A stretch of DNA of 64,000 bases from Neptuniibacter pectenicola (GTDB lineage: Bacteria > Pseudomonadota > Gammaproteobacteria > Pseudomonadales > Balneatricaceae): assembly GCF_001597735.1 (NCBI RefSeq), contig NZ_LUTS01000002.1, positions 310,001 through 374,000 of the forward strand. The letters run 5' to 3'. Position 1 is the first letter of the stretch; every line of letters starts with the position of its first letter. A model generated the notes under the pieces. The model was not told where the DNA came from and ran no database searches. It was given only the letters and a program-made list of their open reading frames with translations. Shown piece by piece: positions 1 to 7,199 of this stretch. The translations under genes were made by a program, and so were the position numbers.

Positions 1-89
1 TTATTACCTAAAGTTAAAGAACCTACCGTTGGTATTTTGAGTGTTGTCCCTATTCAGGGTGCCATTATCTATTTTTTCTTGGAGCTAGC

Positions 90-626
90 ATGTTTCTATT
101 GAGACTGGAGCAGGTGATCAACAGCTTTTCAGAGCTGATGGGTAAGATCTCTGCAGTCCTATTTGTGTTAATGCTGTTCAATGTCTTTATCGATGTTGTT
201 ATGCGCTACGTTTTTAATGACGTTTCTATCGGGATGCAGGAGATGGAGTGGCATCTTTATGCTGCTGTTTTCCTTCTGGGTGTACCCTATACGCTAAAAA
301 CAGGCGGGCATGTACGTGTTGATATTATTTATGACGGCCTAAGTGCAAAAACTAAATCTATAATCGATATGCTAGGTTGCTTAATACTGTTATTCCCTTT
401 CTGCGCATTAGTGGGCTGGTATGGTGTTGATTTTGCGCGTGAAGCATTTGAACTCGGTGAAACCTCAGGCGATCCAGGTGGTTTACCTTATCGCTGGTTA
501 ATTAAGTCTGTTATTCCTTTCGCTTTCTTCGCTATTTTAATTAGCGGTGTGGGTCTGTTCCTTAAATCTTTAAACGTCTACTTGGGCAATAGCCAAGCAG
601 ATGATTATCAACCACCACAACATTAA
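90..626 (+). CDS. TRAP transporter small permease (DctQ family)
   Basis: Small membrane subunit of a tripartite ATP-independent periplasmic transporter, which pairs with the large permease encoded next. The 178-residue protein has four hydrophobic segments (about residues 17-38, 52-68, 88-110 and 138-160). It shows the DctQ-type stretch RYVFN, then an acidic helix, then GGHVRVDIIYDGL near residue 72. A GGAG ribosome site sits five bases before the ATG. The large permease gene starts 12 bp after the stop, so the two are clearly co-transcribed. The substrate cannot be read from this subunit. Confidence 0.92.
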   Translation: MFLLRLEQVINSFSELMGKISAVLFVLMLFNVFIDVVMRYVFNDVSIGMQEMEWHLYAAVFLLGVPYTLKTGGHVRVDIIYDGLSAKTKSIIDMLGCLILLFPFCALVGWYGVDFAREAFELGETSGDPGGLPYRWLIKSVIPFAFFAILISGVGLFLKSLNVYLGNSQADDYQPPQH

Positions 627-638
627 GAGGCCCTAGTA

Positions 639-1928
639 ATGATTGGTATTGTCATGTTCGCCGTGGCGCTGCTTATGCTGCTTGTCGGCTTCCCAGTTGC
701 TTTTACTTTTGGTGGCGTTGCTTTGCTCTTTGGTGTTTTCGCCGAAGGTGCAGAAATGTTCGCTTTTATGCCATTCCGTATCCAGAGCATTATGGAAAAT
801 ACGGTATTGATGGCGGTTCCCTTATTTATTTTTATGGGGATTGTTTTACAGAAAACCCAATTGGCTGAGCAGTTGCTTGAGTCGATGGGTAAGCTTTTTG
901 GTGGAGTGCGCGGTGGTTTAGCGATCTCAACTGTATTGGTTGGTGCGCTTTTAGCCGCGTCTACAGGGGTTGTGGGTGCTTCAGTGGTGGCGATGGGCTT
1001 GATCTCACTGCCGGTTATGCTGAAGTATAAATACGACAAGTCGTTAGCCTGCGGGACTATTTGTGCATCAGGTACCTTAGGCCAGATTATTCCTCCGTCT
1101 ATTATTCTTATTATCTTAGGGGATGTACTTGGCATTCCTGTCGGTGATCTGTTTAAAGCCGCGGTAGGCCCAGGTTTAATGCTGATCGGTATTTATGTTG
1201 TTTATATCTTGATCTATAGCTATATGAAACCTGAAGCTGCACCAGCACTGCCTTTAGATGATGACGTGAAGAACAAGCGAGAGCAGTATACCAAGGCGTT
1301 AATTGCCATTGTGCCTCCTCTAGCATTGATTTTGATCGTATTAGGTTCCATCTTTGCGGGTATTGCTACACCAACAGAATCATCGGCGTTAGGTGGTGTG
1401 GGCGCTATGATTCTTGCTGCACTTTATCGTCAGTTTAGTTGGAAAATGGTACTGAGCTCCGCGCAAGAAACGGTTAAAGTGACCGCGATGGTTTTCGCCA
1501 TATTGCTAGGTGCTACCGCATTCTCAATGGCCTTCACATATACCGGCGGTGACTACATCGTAGAAGAGGTTCTGTCGGATCTTCCGGGTGGTGCCACAGG
1601 CTTCTTGATTCTTTCAATGTTGGCTATTTTGGTACTAGGCTTCTTTATCGATTTTGTAGAGATTAGCTTTATCATCGTACCGATTCTCGCACCTGTAGCA
1701 GATGCTTTTGGTATCGCACCGGTTTGGTTTGCGATTTTGATCGCCATGAACCTGCAAACGAGTTTCTTAACACCGCCCTTTGGATTTAGCCTCTTTTACC
1801 TTAAGGGGGTTGCGCCACCGCAAGTGACTACAATGGATATCTATCGGGGTGTTATGCCGTTTATCATCATGCAGGTAGCGGTGGTTGTTTCCATTCTGTT
1901 ATTCCCTAGTTTTTACGGCCTATCGTAA
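639..1928 (+). CDS. dctM: TRAP transporter large permease (DctM family)
   Basis: Large, ion-coupled membrane subunit of the TRAP transporter, 429 residues and hydrophobic throughout, as is usual for DctM. Family landmarks include the glycine-rich GVVGASVVAMGLISLPVM segment near residue 110, SGTLGQIIPPSIILI near 145 and TPTESSALGGVGA near 245. It forms the transport channel driven by a sodium or proton gradient and receives substrate from a periplasmic binding protein. The binding protein is probably the one encoded at 2162-3232, although it is separated by a terminator-like hairpin. Confidence 0.95.
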   Translation: MIGIVMFAVALLMLLVGFPVAFTFGGVALLFGVFAEGAEMFAFMPFRIQSIMENTVLMAVPLFIFMGIVLQKTQLAEQLLESMGKLFGGVRGGLAISTVLVGALLAASTGVVGASVVAMGLISLPVMLKYKYDKSLACGTICASGTLGQIIPPSIILIILGDVLGIPVGDLFKAAVGPGLMLIGIYVVYILIYSYMKPEAAPALPLDDDVKNKREQYTKALIAIVPPLALILIVLGSIFAGIATPTESSALGGVGAMILAALYRQFSWKMVLSSAQETVKVTAMVFAILLGATAFSMAFTYTGGDYIVEEVLSDLPGGATGFLILSMLAILVLGFFIDFVEISFIIVPILAPVADAFGIAPVWFAILIAMNLQTSFLTPPFGFSLFYLKGVAPPQVTTMDIYRGVMPFIIMQVAVVVSILLFPSFYGLS

Positions 1929-1964
1929 AGAACATGTGATGGGGCGGGTCGCGCCCCTTTACGT

Positions 1965-1986
1965 AGCGGGCTGATAAACGCCCGCT
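1965..1986 (+). terminator. Candidate terminator after dctQM
   Basis: AGCGGGC and GCCCGCT form a perfect 7-bp stem around an 8-base loop, followed by a moderately T-rich stretch. A second GC-rich hairpin (GGGGCG/CGCCCC, 1941-1957) lies just before it. Together they separate the permease genes from the binding-protein gene, so the latter may have its own promoter in 1990-2160. Confidence 0.5.
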
Positions 1987-2161
1987 TATTGTTTATTCCC
2001 ATTGCCCAATGCTCACGTCAGGGCTAATTGGGCCGCCTCGGTTTCCGGGGCATTTTTTTGTCTCTCGTTTAGGACTCAATGTAACTTCATTTGAGAGGAG
2101 GGGTATTGCGTATTACTATGCAGGCTCTAATCGTTGGATGATGTTTGGAGAGTTTAGTTAG

Positions 2162-3232
2162 ATGGGCATAAAAAGGATAATTTACAGCGTATCGCTGTGC
2201 TGCTGTTTTGTGATGGCACTGCCGAGTCAGGCCGATGATAAAGTCTATCATTTAAAGCTGGCTGAGACTTGGGGTGCAAATACACCACTGTTGGGTGATA
2301 CCACTAAGCGTTTGGCATATCTGGCGAAGACGCTGTCAAACGGCCGCCTTCAGATTAGAATTGATTCGAGTAATAAGCATAAAGCCCCGTTCGGCGTGTT
2401 TGATATGGTAAGGGCCGGCCAATATGATATTGGTCATTCCGCTTCCTATTATTGGAAAGGGAAGTTGCCTAATAGTCTTTATTTTACGACGATGCCGTTT
2501 GGTATGACTGCGCCTGAGCAATACGGTTGGTTTTATTATGGTGATGGTCAGTCGTTAATGAACGAGGTGTATGAACCCTTTGGGCTCTACTCCTTTCCCG
2601 GTGGTAATACGGGGGTTCAGATGGGAGGCTGGTTTCAAAAAGAGATTAACTCGCTTGCCGATGTCCAAGGGTTAAAAATACGTATTCCTGGTTTTGCTGG
2701 AGAGATCTGGGCTAAATTAGGGGCCAAACCCGTCAATATAGCGCCCGGTGATCTCTATACATCCTTAGAGCGGCGTACGATTGACGCGGTTGAGTGGATA
2801 GGCCCTTCCCTTGATATCCAAATGGGTTTTCACAAGATCGCGCCATTTTATTATACCGGTTGGCATGAACCGGCGAGTGAGTTGCAGTTTTTGGTGAATA
2901 AAAAAGCGTTTGCTCGCCTGCCCGCCGATCTACAGCAGATCCTAACAACCGCAATGCGAGTTGTCGCGTATGATATGTATATCCACTTCCAGCATGAATC
3001 AGCCGTTAACTGGGCGAACATGAAACGTGAATACCCAGCTATTCAGGTTAAGTCGTTTCCTAAGGATGTGATTAATGCCATGCAAGCTGCGAATAGCGCG
3101 TTGTTAGCGGCTCATGCAGAGAAAGACCCCTTAGCTAAGCGTATTCAACACTCTCAAGCCAGCTATATGGCAAAAGCACGGGCGTGGACCGAGATTGCAG
3201 ATCAAGCCTATTTAAATAGCATGTCAGAGTAA
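2162..3232 (+). CDS. TRAP transporter substrate-binding protein, TakP-like
   Basis: Periplasmic solute receptor of the DctP family, 356 residues. It has a cleavable signal peptide (likely cut after the alanine at residue 24). The central region has GLKIRIPGFAGE (an arginine in the carboxylate-binding position) and later IDAVEWIGP, then APFYYTGWHEP. These motifs resemble the TakP/2-oxoacid branch of DctP proteins, so a monocarboxylate or 2-oxoacid is the likeliest substrate; that is inferred from motifs only. It lies 233 bp downstream of the permease genes behind a hairpin, which would allow the receptor to be made at a different level from the membrane subunits. Confidence 0.88.
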   Translation: MGIKRIIYSVSLCCCFVMALPSQADDKVYHLKLAETWGANTPLLGDTTKRLAYLAKTLSNGRLQIRIDSSNKHKAPFGVFDMVRAGQYDIGHSASYYWKGKLPNSLYFTTMPFGMTAPEQYGWFYYGDGQSLMNEVYEPFGLYSFPGGNTGVQMGGWFQKEINSLADVQGLKIRIPGFAGEIWAKLGAKPVNIAPGDLYTSLERRTIDAVEWIGPSLDIQMGFHKIAPFYYTGWHEPASELQFLVNKKAFARLPADLQQILTTAMRVVAYDMYIHFQHESAVNWANMKREYPAIQVKSFPKDVINAMQAANSALLAAHAEKDPLAKRIQHSQASYMAKARAWTEIADQAYLNSMSE

Positions 3233-3799
3233 GTTAACCATTCACTAATGACCTACGCATGATCAGTTAAAGGGCAGGGGTGTATTCCATACCTTTGCTC
3301 TTTACCCTTCCGAGTTTTTTCTTTTCCCGTTTGCTTCAGCTGCCTCTTTGACGTCTTTATCGATAGCGATGGGTCATGCCCCGTGCTGCTTTTTTAACCT
3401 TATCGATACAGGTTATCGGTCACATGATTACCTGCGCTAGCAGTATGTTTAAAACAGAGAGCGATTAAGAAATCTAACGAAAAGATGACGCTTTTGTTAA
3501 AAAAAGGAATTTTTCCTATAACGCACAATTAGTTTATGAATATATGATCAAAATGAATGGGGTCATCGATAGTGTCATTAGGCAGAAAGTAATGCCATTT
3601 AGTGAGTTTTGTTAGCCATAACTGGATGTTAACTGTTTAGAAAGATAAAGGCTTGGGAATATTTCCCGAATGTCTTGGGAGGATGGAGCATCCCAAAGTT
3701 TGCGGGGGTTCTTCCTAAATACAATACTCTCAAACGCTATCGGTCACTTACTATGGATATTAGACATGGCAAAAAGTCAGATCTGTAAACTCGCTGCTG
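3233..3799. other. Intergenic region upstream of the filament operon
   Basis: About 570 bases with no convincing gene. Two inverted repeats lie close together: GGGA/TCCC around an AT loop near 3655-3667, and TTGGGA/TCCCAA at 3675-3680 and 3691-3696 around a 10-base loop. They are followed by a G-run. No riboswitch family was recognised. The segment probably holds promoters for the 72-residue gene and the filament operon. Confidence 0.4.
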
Positions 3800-4018
3800 T
3801 TGGCATCTAGAATTACGAAGCAAGGTTGGAGCTGTATTGTGCAAGCTGATAATAAAACCGCTGAGTCGGCTAAACAAAAGTTACTTGAACTATTCGACGA
3901 TGTTCTAAGCCATGATGGTTTTGGCGAGATACGCATTGAAACAAAAATTTTAAAACGGCAGCAAAAAGAGGTGATTTTGCATTGCGGTAAGCAGTACCGT
4001 TTTGTTGTCGACGTATAA
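3800..4018 (+). CDS. Small conserved-looking protein of unknown function
   Basis: A 72-residue reading frame with balanced, soluble-protein composition, ending in HCGKQYRFVVDV. It has no signal peptide or membrane segment. The only in-frame start is a TTG at 3800 without a clear ribosome site. A separate ATG at 3766 opens a 14-codon frame that ends just after that TTG, so translational coupling or a start-site problem is possible. The opposite strand also has an open frame here (3760-4059), but its composition is poor. The gene precedes the filament operon; no function can be assigned. Confidence 0.5.
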   Translation: MASRITKQGWSCIVQADNKTAESAKQKLLELFDDVLSHDGFGEIRIETKILKRQQKEVILHCGKQYRFVVDV

Positions 4019-4130
4019 AAAGAAGAGATATGAGATAAGAGTGCAATGAGGGTTTGCATCTTTTAAAAATTAAATCGAGAAATCCAAAAGTCTGTATGAG
4101 GCAGATGCGGTAAATGTGTTGAGAAAACTC

Positions 4131-5198
4131 ATGAATACTAAAAAAATAAAAAATACGATCGCAAAATTTAAGAAAGCAGACTTGTCTCACGTTAAAGACG
4201 CAGATTTGCGTAGTAAGGGTGAAAAATTACAAGCGAAGCAGGGCGGTTTTACCTTGCTTGAGCTTTTGGTCGTAGTGGCAATCTTGGCCATTATCGCCGG
4301 TGCAGTTATCTCCTCTCTTGATGGTAAAGAGGAAGGCGCTGCCCAAGCAACTGCTGTTCATACCATGGCAACTTTAGAGAGTGGTATGAAGGTATTCAAA
4401 ACTACCGAGAAACGTTTGCTACCGGATGAGCTGGAGTCACTGATCTGTATTGATAATATGGCAGTGGATGCTGATGGCTTAAGTGCAACGCTGGGTGCAG
4501 GAACCGCGACGGGTGCAATTCTTCTTAGTAACAGTGGTGATAACTCAAATGTGTCCCGTGTAAACGGTGGTCTTACCGGTGACATTGCAGATAAGTTAGA
4601 AGTTATTGGTGTCGATGTGGCTGATCCTGTCTGGGATAATATGGCTGATGCTGGCCTTACCGGCCTGCGTTACGCGACGCTGGCTGTTTGTGATGGCGTT
4701 GTTACAGCTGGTGCCATTGCAACCGGTGTTGATGATGTTGCGCTAGTTGATATTACTAAACCCAATCTTATTTTTCGTGACCCTTTGATTGATGGAACGG
4801 AATGGGAATACGGAGCGGGTGCTTTAGTTGATTTTAATAACGCAGCTTCTGGAGCAGTTGCTCCTATCGCATTTTTTGATGAGCCTGCAGAGATTGGTGG
4901 TGATGAGGGTGACGTCGTTGCTGTCTTTGGTATCGGTCCAGATTCTAGCCTGATTAATAACATCATAGGTCGTGCACCAAGTGACGGTAATGTTGGTCCA
5001 GATAAGTATGGGCACTTCTCTATAGCAGTTAAAGTCGCAGAGTGTACTGATGGTACAGCAGAGTTTGGGGATACTGATTGTGATGCATCTGACGAATGGA
5101 CTGTAGATGAGTCAGCTGAAATTCTAGCAGTGCTGGATGCTGGCGGCGATGCTTACGATGACGAAATTGCCGAAGCAAAAGGTAATGAAGAAGAGTAA
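4131..5198 (+). CDS. Prepilin-like protein 1, large acidic C-terminal domain
   Basis: Type IV filament subunit. The processing site is GG followed by FTLLELLVVVAILAI near residues 38-39, with glutamate at mature position 5. A long N-terminal hydrophobic helix and a 300-residue acidic globular domain follow, the latter containing four cysteines and ending in an acidic tail. The start used here is ATG 4131 (GAGA six bases upstream); GTG 4116 is possible. Either gives an unusually long leader of 39 residues or more, whereas TTG 4206 would give a 14-residue leader. At 355 residues it is far larger than typical GspG or PilA (about 140-160). It is the first filament gene and is followed by a strong hairpin, which suggests it is the most abundant subunit. 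Confidence 0.85.
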   Translation: MNTKKIKNTIAKFKKADLSHVKDADLRSKGEKLQAKQGGFTLLELLVVVAILAIIAGAVISSLDGKEEGAAQATAVHTMATLESGMKVFKTTEKRLLPDELESLICIDNMAVDADGLSATLGAGTATGAILLSNSGDNSNVSRVNGGLTGDIADKLEVIGVDVADPVWDNMADAGLTGLRYATLAVCDGVVTAGAIATGVDDVALVDITKPNLIFRDPLIDGTEWEYGAGALVDFNNAASGAVAPIAFFDEPAEIGGDEGDVVAVFGIGPDSSLINNIIGRAPSDGNVGPDKYGHFSIAVKVAECTDGTAEFGDTDCDASDEWTVDESAEILAVLDAGGDAYDDEIAEAKGNEEE

Positions 5199-5212
5199 TC
5201 ACTCCTGATGTT

Positions 5213-5243
5213 GGCAGGGGGGGGAGCCCTCCTGCCTTTTTTC
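5213..5243 (+). terminator. Terminator or attenuator between first and second prepilin genes
   Basis: A G-run (from GGCAGG) pairs with CCCTCCTGCC in a roughly 10-bp stem with one G-T pair, and TTTTTTC follows. It lies 15 bp after the first prepilin stop and 110 bp before the next gene. Because the rest of the operon is tightly packed, it probably acts as a partial terminator that raises transcript of the first prepilin relative to the assembly genes. Confidence 0.75.
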
Positions 5244-5355
5244 TTATTTAATTGGGTAGCTAGGTTACTTAGATATTGATTAAAAAATTAACAGAAAAAC
5301 TGACTAGTTAGCTCTAGTCATCATTATAAAAACAATAAAAATGATGTGGTAGTAA

Positions 5356-6207
5356 ATGTATTTTGTAGACAGATGTACAAGCTGTGGTGTATCAGACCGT
5401 TTTTCTAAAAGTGTCAGGGACGATGCTTTTAGGAAAGCGGTTTTCCGTTATCAGTCGGGTTTTACCTTATTAGAAATGTTAGTTGTTGCGGCGCTGCTGT
5501 TAGTCATCGCTGGTGGTGTTGTCACATCGTTTCGTGATGTGGGCTCTGATGCCACAGAGCAAGCGGCACGTTACCAGATGCAACAACTGGGTGACGCTAT
5601 TGATGCTTACTATACCGATACCGATTTTATCCCTTCCCGTGACACCCCTGCTGACCTTTCTTTCCTTTTTATTAAGCCAGCCTCAGCCGCAGACTGGAGT
5701 ATTGATTACCGGCGTGGTTGGCGCGGACCTTATTTAAGTGGCCATAAATACCTTTATGTGGATATAGGTGATGATTTGGCGGCCAATGGAACCAGCGTCG
5801 ATGATAGCAGCAGTGCTGGTGAACCTAACCTAATTGCTTCAGGTGGCGACGTCATCGAGTCGGTTATTGCCATTGCCGATCCGTTTGATCATTACCCCGT
5901 GGATAATGGCGTTAGTCGCAGCCGTGATGGATGTCATACCTTAGACTGTCTATTTCAATGGCGAAAAATTGAGGATGGCTCGCCTTTAGATCGCTTTGGC
6001 CGGCCTTATCTGGCGATAGACCTTGAGCTTTTGCAGGATAATAGCATTGTGCCAGGGGCTGCCCGTTTAGTGAGTTTAGGGGGGAATGGGATTTATGAGC
6101 CGAATAGCTGTGACTACGCTGAAACGGATGACGAGGAAGACGGTTATTGCAGTCAAGATCTTTTATGTAGCAGTAGTGGGGATGATATTGTTTTATGTCT
6201 ACGTTAA
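5356..6207 (+). CDS. Prepilin-like protein 2, GspG-like features
   Basis: Type IV filament subunit of 283 residues. The processing site SG followed by FTLLEMLVVAALLL lies after a 35-residue leader, with glutamate at mature position 5. No alternative ATG, GTG or TTG shortens the leader. The globular part contains RRGWRGPYLSG and later DPFDHYPV and RFGRPYLAI. These resemble the GPYL and DPWG-Y landmarks of GspG-type major pseudopilins, whose loop binds calcium. Several cysteines occur near the C terminus. The 3' end overlaps the next gene by 13 bp, so the two are translationally coupled. Confidence 0.85.
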   Translation: MYFVDRCTSCGVSDRFSKSVRDDAFRKAVFRYQSGFTLLEMLVVAALLLVIAGGVVTSFRDVGSDATEQAARYQMQQLGDAIDAYYTDTDFIPSRDTPADLSFLFIKPASAADWSIDYRRGWRGPYLSGHKYLYVDIGDDLAANGTSVDDSSSAGEPNLIASGGDVIESVIAIADPFDHYPVDNGVSRSRDGCHTLDCLFQWRKIEDGSPLDRFGRPYLAIDLELLQDNSIVPGAARLVSLGGNGIYEPNSCDYAETDDEEDGYCSQDLLCSSSGDDIVLCLR

Positions 6208-7199
6208 TGCCCACTTTATCGATTAACAACGATCCGCGTTGCACTCAGTTTAAGCAGCAAGGTTTTACATTGCTTGAGTTGGTTTTAGTGATGCTCATTA
6301 TTGGCTTAATCGCGAGTACTCCATTAGCCTTTATTGATAACCAAGACAATCAGCTTCGTTATGATGAAACCGTAGCGAAAATGAAGCTCATTAAACGGGC
6401 TGTTTATAATCAATCGACCTACCAAAACCAGCCACTGTTATCTGGCTTTGTTGTTGATAACGGGGTTTTACCGCCCACCAGTGGCACGCCGTCGCAAGAC
6501 CCGTCTGAGCTATTTCCGTTAATTGGGAAAAATGATGTGTGGAATCTTGATGGCGCGAATGACTGGGACACGTTTGGCGGGATAAAACCTTATCTTAAAC
6601 TTACAGGTGCGGGTGATTTTGAGGTTCCGCCGAGGTATACACAATTGAAAGGCTATCGTGGCCCTTATCTACAAGAGGGTGTCGATAGTGACGGTGCATT
6701 TTTAGATGGTTGGGGTGTAGGGTTCGAGGTCAGTAGTACTGCTGTAGGGGATTACCGATTTACTTATACCGGGGATGATGGTTCGCATCCAGCTCCATTT
6801 AATACGCTTGTTTCTGGGGCTGTTTCTAGTTTGGATTGGCAGGTGCCTTTAAGCCAGCTCAATATTAATGTGACTAACTATAAGCTGACAGCGCAAGAAG
6901 TAGCTATAGCGGTTTTCCAGAATAAAGCAGCCAGCGATGATGAACGCTGGACAACCTATTACTTTTCCATCGCGGCGGCCTCTGGTGGTGTCCCCTCTAT
7001 AGAGCGCACGCTTACCTTCTCCTCTTCAGAGTGGCAGAAAAAGGGGGTAGGTTCTATTTCTAACCCCGAAACAACCTATATTCCTGCGGGTCAGCATCCC
7101 ATATTTGTCGTTGATAGCGGCTCGGTCGTTAATGCTTATGACCGTCTTTTGGTTATTCCACGTTCAACGCAACCCGCTTTGCAGCTTGAGGTTAAATAA
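6195..7199 (+). CDS. Prepilin-like protein 3
   Basis: Third filament subunit, 334 residues. The cleavage motif QQG then FTLLELVLVMLIIGLI follows a 23-residue leader (start ATG 6195; ATG 6207 is an alternative). Glutamate 5 is present, so this is not a GspK-like tip subunit, which lacks it. The globular domain has YRGPYLQEGVDSDGAFLDGWG, again recalling the GspG loop, and a beta-rich C-terminal part. Its TAA overlaps the ATG of the next gene by one base. It may be a minor pilin or a second structural subunit; the sequence does not decide. Confidence 0.82.
   Translation: MSTLMPTLSINNDPRCTQFKQQGFTLLELVLVMLIIGLIASTPLAFIDNQDNQLRYDETVAKMKLIKRAVYNQSTYQNQPLLSGFVVDNGVLPPTSGTPSQDPSELFPLIGKNDVWNLDGANDWDTFGGIKPYLKLTGAGDFEVPPRYTQLKGYRGPYLQEGVDSDGAFLDGWGVGFEVSSTAVGDYRFTYTGDDGSHPAPFNTLVSGAVSSLDWQVPLSQLNINVTNYKLTAQEVAIAVFQNKAASDDERWTTYYFSIAAASGGVPSIERTLTFSSSEWQKKGVGSISNPETTYIPAGQHPIFVVDSGSVVNAYDRLLVIPRSTQPALQLEVK

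Noticed and set aside
1-102. Open frame from the window start overlapping dctQ
   Set aside because: Only 33 codons with no recognised family and a 13-bp overlap with dctQ; may be the tail of an upstream gene or chance.
623-1135. 170-residue minus-strand frame inside dctM
   Set aside because: Complement of a membrane-protein gene; low-complexity translation without any domain.
3640-3730. Cyclic di-GMP riboswitch before the filament operon
   Set aside because: Hairpins are present but the conserved GEMM core sequences are not.
3760-4190. Minus-strand frames over the start of the filament operon
   Set aside because: Cysteine- and serine-rich shadow translations overlapping better-supported plus-strand frames.
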